Assembly: GCA_016199405.1 (NCBI GenBank)
Contig: JACQGS010000100.1
Coordinates: 1 to 6,416 of the forward strand
Direction of reading: 5' to 3'
DNA: 6,416 nucleotides
From: Chloroflexota bacterium
GTDB lineage: Bacteria; Chloroflexota; Anaerolineae; UBA4142
The notes beneath the pieces were generated by a model. It did no database searches. It was not told where the DNA came from and saw only the letters and a program-made list of their open reading frames with translations. This document shows, piece by piece, positions 1 to 5,038 of this stretch (the first letter of the stretch is position 1; the number at the start of each line of letters is the position of its first letter). A program made the translations under genes and the position numbers.

Positions 1-28
1 GGATGAGGGATGAGGGATGAGGGATGAA
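1..28 (-). repeat. Heptanucleotide tandem array inside uvrC (unit GGATGAG)
   Basis: Three perfect GGATGAG units (1-7, 8-14, 15-21) and one variant GGATGAA (22-28) are visible, and the array is open at the window edge. Read on the minus strand in the uvrC frame it encodes a cyclic SSLIPHP peptide. Because 7 and 3 share no factor, all three minus-strand frames give the same heptapeptide without stops, while every plus-strand frame meets TGA. It resembles the short heptanucleotide tandem repeats known from cyanobacteria, but sits inside a conserved gene. Confidence 0.9.
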
Positions 29-1470
29 GAATTCATTGTTACATCCTTCTGCCTTCCGCCTTCATCCTTTGATTGCCCAACCTGTGTATCTATCAATCTC
101 TTAAACCGCCGGCGCAATACTTCTTGCAAACTGGCAAAATCGTCCGCGCCTTCGACCGTGCGAATTTTGAATTTGCGATAATCGCTTTTCTTCGCCGCGC
201 CGCGCTCAAACACCACCATCGCGCCGACGGAGTTGGTGCCTTGCGTGTTCGAAATATCGTAGCACTCCATGCGCAACGGCGGATTCTGCAAGCCGAGCGT
301 TTCTTGCAAATCCGCAACCGCGCTCATTTGCTTCGTCTCGTCGGCGAGCCATTGCGCTTGCAACCCATTCAACGTGATGCGCGCGTTCTCCGCCGCCATC
401 TCCATCAGCTCTTGGCTTTGCCCCGCGTGCGGCACTTGGAAAGTCACCGTTTGCCCGCGCCGGTTTTTGAGCCACGAGGAGATAATCTGCGCTTCGTCGA
501 GTCGTTCCGGCAACAAAATTTCCGGCGGCACGAACGCGGCTTCATCGTAAAATTGTTTGACGAACGAAGAAAGGACTTGCTCTTCGCTTTCGCCTTCAGT
601 GCCTTCCAATACAAAATATTCGCGCCCCAGCAATTTGCCGCTCCGCACAAAGAATACTTGGACGCACGCATCGCCGTCGTCGCGCGCGAACGCAATCACA
701 TCCTGATCGATCGGCACGAGCGACGTGACTTTTTGATGCTCGGTCACGCGCGCGAGCGCCTGCAGTTGATCGCGATAACGCGCCGCGCGCTCGTATTCGA
801 GACGTTCCGCCGACTCGTCCAATTTGGCGCGGAGCGATTCCGTGACTTGCTCCGATTTGCCTTCTAGAAATTGACACAGCCGGTCAATCATCGCGCGATA
901 TTCTTCGCGCGTTGCCGCGCCGATGCACGGCGCGAGGCACAAGCCGATGTCGTAATAGAGGCAGGCGCGTTTGTCGTTGCCGGTAATATCGCGGTCGCAG
1001 GTGAGGTACGGGAAAATTTTGCGGAGCGTGTCCATCGTTTCGTGCACCGCCCACACCGCGGTGAACGGACCGAAATAACGCGAGCCGTCCGTTTCCATTC
1101 GCCGCGTGACGTACACCTTGGGGAACGGCTCGTGCCAGGTGACTTTGATGTACGGATAGCGTTTATCGTCTTTGAGCCGCACGTTGAAATGCGGCTTGTG
1201 TTTTTTGATGAGGTTGCATTCGAGAACGAGCGCTTCGAGTTCGGTGTCGGTGACGATGAAATCCAGATCGCGAATGCGCTCGACGAGCCGCCAAACTTTG
1301 GGCTCTTGGCTCTGCGGCGAGTGAAAGTACGAGCGCACGCGATTGCGCAGATTGATCGCTTTGCCGACATAAATAATTTCGCCGCGCGCGTCTTTCATCA
1401 GATAGACGCCGGGGTTCGTTGGCAGCGTATTGAGTTTTTGCTGGATTTCGGGCAGAGGTTCGAAGGTCAT
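1..1470 (-). CDS. uvrC: UvrC, excinuclease ABC subunit C (3' end outside window)
   Basis: UvrC makes both incisions around lesions handed over by UvrA/UvrB in cytoplasmic nucleotide excision repair. The frame is open from ATG at 1470 to base 1, giving 490 codons with no stop. Visible parts, in order: a GIY-YIG nuclease domain (GVY at 21-23, YVG at 34-36, R42, E84 in LECNLIKKHKP); four cysteines C158, C170, C178 and C182 with the 11/7/3 spacing of the E. coli UvrC iron-sulfur ligands; a UVR (UvrB-binding) motif at about 214-239; and the start of the RNase H-like second nuclease with D405 (MECYDIS) and D443/D444 (EGADDF). The DGGKGQ motif and the HhH tail would lie beyond base 1. The start overlaps the HEPN stop (ATGA), and only a weak GAAGAA precedes it, so translational coupling is likely. 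Residues from about 467 on are repeat-encoded. Whether the gene is intact past the repeat cannot be seen. Confidence 0.96.
   Translation of the reverse strand, partial: MTFEPLPEIQQKLNTLPTNPGVYLMKDARGEIIYVGKAINLRNRVRSYFHSPQSQEPKVWRLVERIRDLDFIVTDTELEALVLECNLIKKHKPHFNVRLKDDKRYPYIKVTWHEPFPKVYVTRRMETDGSRYFGPFTAVWAVHETMDTLRKIFPYLTCDRDITGNDKRACLYYDIGLCLAPCIGAATREEYRAMIDRLCQFLEGKSEQVTESLRAKLDESAERLEYERAARYRDQLQALARVTEHQKVTSLVPIDQDVIAFARDDGDACVQVFFVRSGKLLGREYFVLEGTEGESEEQVLSSFVKQFYDEAAFVPPEILLPERLDEAQIISSWLKNRRGQTVTFQVPHAGQSQELMEMAAENARITLNGLQAQWLADETKQMSAVADLQETLGLQNPPLRMECYDISNTQGTNSVGAMVVFERGAAKKSDYRKFKIRTVEGADDFASLQEVLRRRFKRLIDTQVGQSKDEGGRQKDVTMNSSSLIPHPSS
46..69 (-). repeat. Second, degenerate heptanucleotide array inside uvrC
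   Basis: Units CTTCTGC (46-52), CTTCCGC (53-59) and CTTCATC (60-66) follow each other and end with a partial CTT (67-69); 39-45 (TTACATC) may be a decayed fourth unit. On the coding strand it reads KDEGGRQKD, a hydrophilic stretch just before the SSLIPHP array. Together the two arrays form a low-complexity insert between the LRRRFKR helix and the expected DGGKGQ catalytic loop of UvrC. Confidence 0.75.
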
Positions 1471-1955
1471 TCTAATTCTTCGCGCGCTTTCTGATCCAGA
1501 AATTTCGCGAAGGTCAGCATTTCATTACAAATTTGTTCGTATGCGCTTGTCGTTTTGTCCAGCAAGTCTTCTACCTTCACGGGTATCAAGTTGAATGTAT
1601 AGACATTACGAATCAGATGACGGAAACGTCGGAGCTCATCCAGCAAATCAAGCGTTTCAGTTGAAATCACAGCTGGACGGATGCCTGAAATTTCTCTCGC
1701 CATTCGATCAAGCAACTCTCGATGCCATTCCGAACTTTGTGGCTTGCTGCCGTCAACGACATTCGCAGTGAGTTCGAACAAGCGCTCTAGACCCGAATAG
1801 AATCCGTGAAGATTCAATGCCGCGCCGTCCATATACATATCGTCCGATGAGATTCTGGAACGATTGGATTCTTCCTCTGCCCGCTGCAATACTTTATGCA
1901 TATCTTTCAATTCAGAGCGAATGCGTTCGGCAAGTTCGATCAGTGCTTTATTCAT
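1467..1955 (-). CDS. HepT-like HEPN protein, probable toxin half of an MNT/HEPN pair
   Basis: This 162-residue, nearly all-helical protein follows an MNT gene. HEPN proteins of the HepT type are usually RNases neutralised by a partner nucleotidyltransferase that AMPylates a tyrosine near the active site. Here R112-H-L-I-R-N117-V-Y119 fits the HepT motif R-x4-H-x-Y except that the histidine is Asn117, while the modifiable Tyr119 is kept. The flanking RRFRHLIRNVY stretch, preceded by LLDEL, is typical of the HepT-like branch found with MNT proteins. ATG 1955 is chosen because AAGGAGGGG ends 8 bases upstream and the start overlaps the MNT stop as ATGA. The stop overlaps the uvrC start in the same way. 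GC is clearly lower than in uvrC (about 43 percent over 240 bases counted by hand, against about 63 percent in one uvrC line), which suggests transfer. The product may be a weak or inactive RNase. Confidence 0.8.
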   Translation of the reverse strand: MNKALIELAERIRSELKDMHKVLQRAEEESNRSRISSDDMYMDGAALNLHGFYSGLERLFELTANVVDGSKPQSSEWHRELLDRMAREISGIRPAVISTETLDLLDELRRFRHLIRNVYTFNLIPVKVEDLLDKTTSAYEQICNEMLTFAKFLDQKAREELE

Positions 1956-2488
1956 ACCTCAATCCCCTCCTTCTTTATTGAGGTGCGGATAGAGGGAAAG
2001 CATTTTTGGGGATCTACCAAGTTCACATCGAACCCGGAAGCGATTCTTTCAACCACTCCGAACGCTTCGAGAAAATCTTGCGGATCAATTCCCCAGACTG
2101 CCAAATCAATATCCGACAGCGGCGAGTACCACAATTGATGCGCAAGCGAACCAAAGACGACGACGCGCTTGGCGCCGAATTGCTCGCGCAGTATGCGCGC
2201 CGCTTGGCGCACAACGTTCATGGCGCGCAATCGCAATCGCTTGGGCCAGCGGCGCGGGCGGCGGCGCTGCGGAAAATATTCTTTCCAGCCATCGGGACCA
2301 AGTTCGAGCGCGGTCTTCGCCGCATGGATCGTCCCATCCGAGGGCTTGCGGGCGACGGCTGCGCGCGGAGTTTGATTCCTCGCACGCGCCGCCACTCGCT
2401 TCCGTTGCGTGAGTTTCGGTCTGGGCTTCGTTTTGCCCAAGTATTTTTTCCATCCTTCGGGACCAAGTTCAAGCGCGGTCTTTGCCAT
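1952..2488 (-). CDS. Minimal nucleotidyltransferase (MNT), probable antitoxin, with duplicated N-terminal motif
   Basis: A 178-residue polymerase beta-fold nucleotidyltransferase. The catalytic signature is G113-S114 followed by D126-I-D128 (VVVFGSLAH, then SDIDLAV). The third acidic position of the family, usually VDLVD, reads VNLVD here (N156). Partner MNTs of HepT transfer AMP to the HEPN toxin, and the overlapping downstream HEPN gene supports that role. The N-terminal half is unusual. AKTALELGPEGWKKYL (2-17) recurs as AKTALELGPDGWKEYF (57-72), joined and followed by Lys/Arg-rich segments. Single-copy N-termini of this kind are more usual in MNT proteins, so a duplication is inferred. ATG 2488 is chosen because an AGAGGG Shine-Dalgarno precedes it. 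The longer frame up to 2530 would begin upstream of the -10 box and cannot be transcribed from this promoter. The N-terminal half is GC-rich (about 63-68 percent in two lines) and the catalytic part near 48 percent. Confidence 0.85.
   Translation of the reverse strand: MAKTALELGPEGWKKYLGKTKPRPKLTQRKRVAARARNQTPRAAVARKPSDGTIHAAKTALELGPDGWKEYFPQRRRPRRWPKRLRLRAMNVVRQAARILREQFGAKRVVVFGSLAHQLWYSPLSDIDLAVWGIDPQDFLEAFGVVERIASGFDVNLVDPQKCFPSIRTSIKKEGIEV
2277..2486 (-). repeat. In-frame direct repeat of 45 bases within the MNT gene
   Basis: Copy one is 2442-2486 and copy two is 2277-2321. By eye they match at 40 of 45 bases. Their offset is 165 bases, exactly 55 codons, so the frame is kept. The shared core includes TCGGGACCAAGTTC followed by AGCGCGGTCTT after one variable base. 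Such high DNA identity points to a fairly recent segmental duplication rather than convergent protein motifs. Confidence 0.85.
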
Positions 2489-2518
2489 AACAAACCCTCT
2501 TGCTTTGGTGATGCTGAA

Positions 2519-2527
2519 ATTATACCA
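2519..2527 (-). promoter_or_regulatory. Extended -10 promoter of the MNT-HEPN-uvrC operon
   Basis: On the minus strand TGGTATAAT spans 2527-2519, a perfect TATAAT with the TGn extension. The expected transcript start is near 2512, giving a leader of roughly 24 bases that contains the AGAGGG ribosome site before ATG 2488. No -35 box at 17 bases is convincing; TTGGCA at 2544-2539 is only 14 bases away. The terminator of the upstream gene ends just in front of it. Confidence 0.7.
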
Positions 2528-2528
2528 C

Positions 2529-2560
2529 AAAACGAGGATGCCAAGATAGCATCCTCGTTT
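2529..2560 (-). terminator. Intrinsic terminator after the SIMPL-domain gene
   Basis: A perfect 12-base-pair stem is formed by 2530-2541 and 2549-2560 with the 7-base loop 2542-2548. On the minus strand the stem ends in CCTCG followed by TTTT (2532-2529), with the U-tract partly within the stem. It lies about 50 bases past the SIMPL stop and directly before the MNT promoter, so it separates the two transcription units. Confidence 0.8.
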
Positions 2561-2579
2561 CTTGCTCCAACATTACTAA

Positions 2580-2600
2580 TCGCCGAGCGCGGCTCGGCGA
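2580..2600 (-). other. Stem-loop directly after the SIMPL stop codon
   Basis: TCGCCGAG (2580-2587) pairs perfectly with CTCGGCGA (2593-2600) around a CGCGG loop, 10 bases past the stop codon. No T-tract follows (ATTAG), so this is more likely an mRNA 3'-end stabilising hairpin or an accessory to the true terminator at 2529-2560 than a terminator itself. Confidence 0.55.
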
Positions 2601-2610
2601 CCAACCAATT

Positions 2611-3363
2611 CTACGGCGCCGCAAATTTCATCTCGACCGAAACGCTGATTTCCAATTCGCCGGTTTCGAGCGGCGCGCTCGCGGCTTCTGCCGCAAGCGC
2701 GGTCCGAAAAACGGGCCGCGGCGACGCGCTGGTTTCGCTAATGCTCAACACTTTGCCGAGTTGAACCGTTGCCGCTTGCGCGAGTTGCTTTGCTTTTTCC
2801 GTCGCGTCTTTGACCGCTGCCGCGCGCGCTTGCTGTTGATACGGTGTCGGATCGCCGATGCTGAACGATACGCCGTAAATCTTATTCGCGCCGGCAACTA
2901 CGGCGGCATCTAAAATTTTGCCGGCATCCGCGATCTTGCGAATCGTCACTTGCAATGTGTTGCTGACGCGATAACCGGTAATTGTCGGCGTTTCGCCGGT
3001 GCGCGGCTGCGACGTAATCGGCTGAACGCTGTACTGCGTCGTTTGAATGTCGTTGTCGGCGACGCCAAAACTTTTGATGCGCTCAATCAACGCGCTCGCT
3101 TTTTGATTCGCTTGCGCGGTCGCGTCCGCGAGCGTCGCGGTGGTGACTTCGACGCCGATGCTGGCTTGCGCGATGTCCGGCTTGGCGCGCACTCTGCCGG
3201 TGCCGGAGACAAAAACTCCGGCGTCCGCGGTTACGCTTTGCGCGCTCGTTGCCGCGTTCAGTGCGATGGGCGCGACGCGCGGCGACGCCGCGAGGTAGGC
3301 GACCAGAATCGCGCCGATCAAGAGCGCGAGCACGGCGATGGCTAGGATAATTCGATTTTGCAT
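2611..3363 (-). CDS. SIMPL (DUF541) domain protein, membrane-anchored or exported
   Basis: A 250-residue protein with an N-terminal hydrophobic segment (about 5-26, after MQNR), read as a signal peptide or signal anchor, so the rest should lie outside the cytoplasmic membrane. The SIMPL fold (PF04402) begins with SGTGRVRAKPD (53-63). It continues through the helix with NQKASALIERIKSFGV, the ITGYRVSN strand, and the region with TEKAKQLAQAATVQLGKVLSISE. All of these are characteristic of the family. The biochemical role is not established for most members; the E. coli relative YggE is linked to oxidative stress resistance. ATG 3363 is preferred over the longer frame reaching 3426 because AAGGAGGG sits 4 bases upstream and the hydrophobic segment then starts at once. 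The upstream extension crosses an inverted repeat and looks non-coding. It may be co-transcribed with the DUF4126 gene 100 bases upstream, and it ends before a strong terminator. Confidence 0.9.
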   Translation of the reverse strand: MQNRIILAIAVLALLIGAILVAYLAASPRVAPIALNAATSAQSVTADAGVFVSGTGRVRAKPDIAQASIGVEVTTATLADATAQANQKASALIERIKSFGVADNDIQTTQYSVQPITSQPRTGETPTITGYRVSNTLQVTIRKIADAGKILDAAVVAGANKIYGVSFSIGDPTPYQQQARAAAVKDATEKAKQLAQAATVQLGKVLSISETSASPRPVFRTALAAEAASAPLETGELEISVSVEMKFAAP

Positions 3364-3380
3364 TGTCCCTCCTTTGAGTT

Positions 3381-3419
3381 GGGCAGTCTGCTGACAGCCC
3401 AGAACGGACAAGACTGCCC
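3381..3419. repeat. Inverted repeat in the DUF4126-SIMPL spacer
   Basis: GGGCAGTCT (3381-3389) is perfectly matched by AGACTGCCC (3411-3419) around a 21-base centre that itself contains CAGCCC. No T-tract follows on either strand. The long centre and position look more like a dispersed REP-like intergenic element than a terminator, but only one copy is visible in this window. Confidence 0.55.
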
Positions 3420-3454
3420 GCTCCACAACAAAGACGCCGCGTCGCGCCGAAAAG

Positions 3455-3480
3455 TTCCGCGCGCTACTCCGTGCGCGGAA
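3455..3480 (-). terminator. Possible weak terminator overlapping the DUF4126 stop codon
   Basis: TTCCGCGC (3455-3462) pairs with GCGCGGAA (3473-3480) around a 10-base loop containing the stop codon. On the minus strand the stem is followed by CTTTTC. The T-tract is short and the stem lies partly inside the coding sequence, so it may only attenuate read-through into the SIMPL gene. Confidence 0.35.
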
Positions 3481-4021
3481 TCAATACGCGCCACATAATT
3501 ATGACCAGAATCAGCGCGATGATCAAGCCGATAATGACCGGCGCGAGAATCGCGGAGAAAGAAAGCGCGGTCGACGCGATATCTTCGCCGACGCTGACGA
3601 ACGCATTGCCGATGCCCCCCGTCGTCGTGGTCACGACCGGGCGCGCGGCGGATTTCACCGCATGGACGCCAAACGCGAGAATCAGTCCGAGAATGGCGGC
3701 GAACGCCGGATGAAGATCGGTGATCGCGTTCGCGCTGGCGGCAAAGAGAATCGCGCCGGCGGTTGGTCGGATAAACGTTTGGACGAGATCGTTGAGCGTG
3801 TCGGCGGCGGGAATTTTGTCGACGACGATTTCGACGGCGAGCAAAATGACGAGCGCGCCGATGACCCATTCGTTCGTGAGAATATCGAACGGCGGGCTCA
3901 GTTTGAGGAGCGTGGTGAAGCGCGCCGTCAGCGCGACGATGAGGAGCGGAATGTACGCGTTCAAACCGGACGCCGTCGCGAGTCCGAACGCGGTGAGGAG
4001 TTGGGAAATTATGGCAAGCAT
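3464..4021 (-). CDS. DUF4126 family membrane protein
   Basis: A 185-residue hydrophobic protein recognised as DUF4126 (PF13548) from its opening FGLATASGLNAYIPLL, the segment PFDILTNEWVIG, and the Gly/Thr-rich RPVVTTTTGGIGNAFVS. About five membrane helices can be seen, near residues 5-32, 52-68, 86-105, 107-122 and 155-180. No catalytic motif is apparent and the family has no settled function. ATG 4021 puts the conserved motif at the usual N-terminal place. No Shine-Dalgarno is present, and the extended -10 box ends only 10 bases before the ATG, so the mRNA could be leaderless. The gene lies between the DUF4013 terminator and the SIMPL gene, with which it may form a two-gene unit. Confidence 0.85.
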   Translation of the reverse strand: MLAIISQLLTAFGLATASGLNAYIPLLIVALTARFTTLLKLSPPFDILTNEWVIGALVILLAVEIVVDKIPAADTLNDLVQTFIRPTAGAILFAASANAITDLHPAFAAILGLILAFGVHAVKSAARPVVTTTTGGIGNAFVSVGEDIASTALSFSAILAPVIIGLIIALILVIIMWRVLIPRTE

Positions 4022-4031
4022 TGCAGCCAGA

Positions 4032-4040
4032 ATTATAGCA
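4032..4040 (-). promoter_or_regulatory. Extended -10 promoter of the DUF4126 gene
   Basis: TGCTATAAT on the minus strand (4040-4032). A start 6-8 bases downstream would fall at about 4026-4024, only 3-5 bases before ATG 4021. A -35 box at normal distance would lie inside the upstream terminator stem and is not recognisable, so the TGn extension presumably substitutes for it. Confidence 0.65.
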
Positions 4041-4041
4041 C

Positions 4042-4072
4042 AAAAAAACGAGGGCGCATGGCGCGCCCTCGT
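4042..4072 (-). terminator. Intrinsic terminator after the DUF4013 gene
   Basis: A perfect 10-base-pair GC-rich stem is formed by 4048-4057 (ACGAGGGCGC) and 4063-4072, with the loop ATGGC. On the minus strand it is followed by seven T residues (4048-4042, the first at the stem base). It lies about 20 bases past the DUF4013 stop. The next promoter box begins one base after the T-tract. Confidence 0.88.
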
Positions 4073-4092
4073 CGGTTTTGAATTCGTTTGGC

Positions 4093-4776
4093 TTACGCCA
4101 TCGCCGGCGATTGCATCGCGGCGCCTTGGCTATTGCGCCACAACTGACCAAAGAGATGCGCGTACACCATCGTCGACCAAAAATACGTAAAGACCACGCC
4201 GACGATGCAGAGAATCACGCCAAAGCCGGCAACAAATCCGGCGACCCAGCCCAAGAGCAACGCGATCACATAGTTACTCACATTGTTCTTGATGAAATCG
4301 AAATTGCCGCGGAAATCCCAGAAGACCGCGAGCTGATTTTCGGACATCGCAAAACGCGTCAGCGCGGCGGGCAGCGTGATGCCGGCAAAGAGCGAGAAAA
4401 TAATCGTCAAACAATTGCCGCAAATACTCAGAATGCCCAGCATTCCGGCAAAGGCATCGCCCCCGCGCGAATTGCCGCTGGCAAGCCCAATTCCAAGCGT
4501 GAGGACAAACAAACAACATTGCAACAGGATCACCGGCAGAAAATAGACCAGCGCGCCGATGAAGCCGTACAACCCTTTCATGAAATGATTGCCAAAGTCG
4601 CTCCACTCCGGCATTGGTGTTGGATTGCTGTCCGCAACGTTGCGCGTCGTATTCAACGCGTAACCGAGCGCCGCAAAATTGACAATCGGAATGAACGAAA
4701 CCACTCCTCCAATGAGCACTTTCATGATCCATTTCGGATCGTCGAGCACATGCGTAAACGCCTTGCCGATGTCCAT
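4093..4776 (-). CDS. DUF4013 family membrane protein
   Basis: A 227-residue integral membrane protein assigned to DUF4013 (PF13197). The N-terminal pattern is typical: DDPKWIMKVLIGGVVSFIP, then GYALNTTRNVADSN, then MPEWSDFGNHFMKGLYGF. Membrane helices are visible near residues 18-40, 68-100, 107-150 (probably two) and 165-208. The function of the family is unknown; members behave as small multi-pass proteins without recognised catalytic residues. ATG 4776 is preceded by AGAGGAG about 8 bases upstream and lies roughly 26 bases from the predicted transcript start, so the start is well supported. It is a single-gene unit with its own promoter (4837-4809) and terminator (4072-4042), and it diverges from the gat operon. 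Confidence 0.85.
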   Translation of the reverse strand: MDIGKAFTHVLDDPKWIMKVLIGGVVSFIPIVNFAALGYALNTTRNVADSNPTPMPEWSDFGNHFMKGLYGFIGALVYFLPVILLQCCLFVLTLGIGLASGNSRGGDAFAGMLGILSICGNCLTIIFSLFAGITLPAALTRFAMSENQLAVFWDFRGNFDFIKNNVSNYVIALLLGWVAGFVAGFGVILCIVGVVFTYFWSTMVYAHLFGQLWRNSQGAAMQSPAMA

Positions 4777-4808
4777 GATTTTTTCTCCTCTTGGAAAATC
4801 TTGTTGAG

Positions 4809-4837
4809 ATTATAGCAGATGTTTGCCGCAGGCGCAA
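4809..4837 (-). promoter_or_regulatory. Promoter of the DUF4013 gene
   Basis: On the minus strand TTGCGC (4837-4832) is followed by a 17-base spacer and TATAAT (4814-4809), with a TGC extension directly upstream. The predicted start is near 4802, giving a leader of about 25 bases that holds the AGAGGAG ribosome site. Confidence 0.75.
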
Positions 4838-4981
4838 CCGGAAATTGGGTTCACGTGGAATCTGTCATTGAATTGACATCTGGAAGCCAATTCTTGCCGC
4901 CCCTATCGCGCTCGCCCGCCGCGTTCGTTTGACAGCGTACGTCCCCCGCACACGAATTGGCACGCACACAAGTCACATTAG
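4838..4981. other. Divergent intergenic region between DUF4013 and gat promoters
   Basis: About 145 bases between the two outward-facing promoters, with no convincing reading frame. A short inverted repeat TGTCA (4863-4867) and TGACA (4874-4878) with a 6-base centre could be an operator, but its arms are short enough to occur by chance. Nothing else is recognised. Confidence 0.5.
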
Positions 4982-5010
4982 TTGGCATGCGCCAAAGCCA
5001 ATGCTATAAT
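4982..5010 (+). promoter_or_regulatory. Consensus sigma70-type promoter of the gat operon
   Basis: TTGGCA (4982-4987), a 17-base spacer, and TATAAT (5005-5010) with a TGC extension (5002-5004). The predicted start near 5017 gives a leader of about 22 bases before gatC ATG 5039. The -35 box is one arm of a small palindrome TTGGC-ATGC-GCCAA (4982-4995), which might serve a repressor. Confidence 0.85.
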
Positions 5011-5038
5011 GCCGCTGAAGTCAAACTTGGAGATCACG

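Noticed and set aside
1..69. CRISPR array
   Set aside because: Units are 7 bases, directly adjacent and without spacers, so this is a simple tandem repeat.
73..1494. Two long plus-strand frames (73-867 and 871-1494) opposite uvrC
   Set aside because: They are antisense to well conserved UvrC motifs, rich in Arg/His/Ala as expected for shadow frames in GC-rich DNA, and have no ribosome sites.
2489..2530. N-terminal extension of the MNT gene to 2530
   Set aside because: The extension contains the -10 box and would start upstream of the transcript start; ATG 2488 has its own ribosome site.
2006..2764. Plus-strand frame of 252 codons
   Set aside because: It crosses the MNT gene, a promoter, two hairpins and the end of the SIMPL gene on the other strand; no family resemblance.
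3342..4151. Minus-strand frame of 269 codons
   Set aside because: It overlaps the whole DUF4126 gene in another frame and runs through the strong terminator at 4042-4072; Arg/His-rich shadow composition.
4078..4815. Plus-strand frame of 245 codons opposite DUF4013
   Set aside because: Antisense to a clear membrane protein with its own promoter, ribosome site and terminator.
4982..5038. Upstream extension of gatC from TTG 4982
   Set aside because: The TTG is part of the -35 box and the predicted transcript starts near 5017, so this region is not translated.
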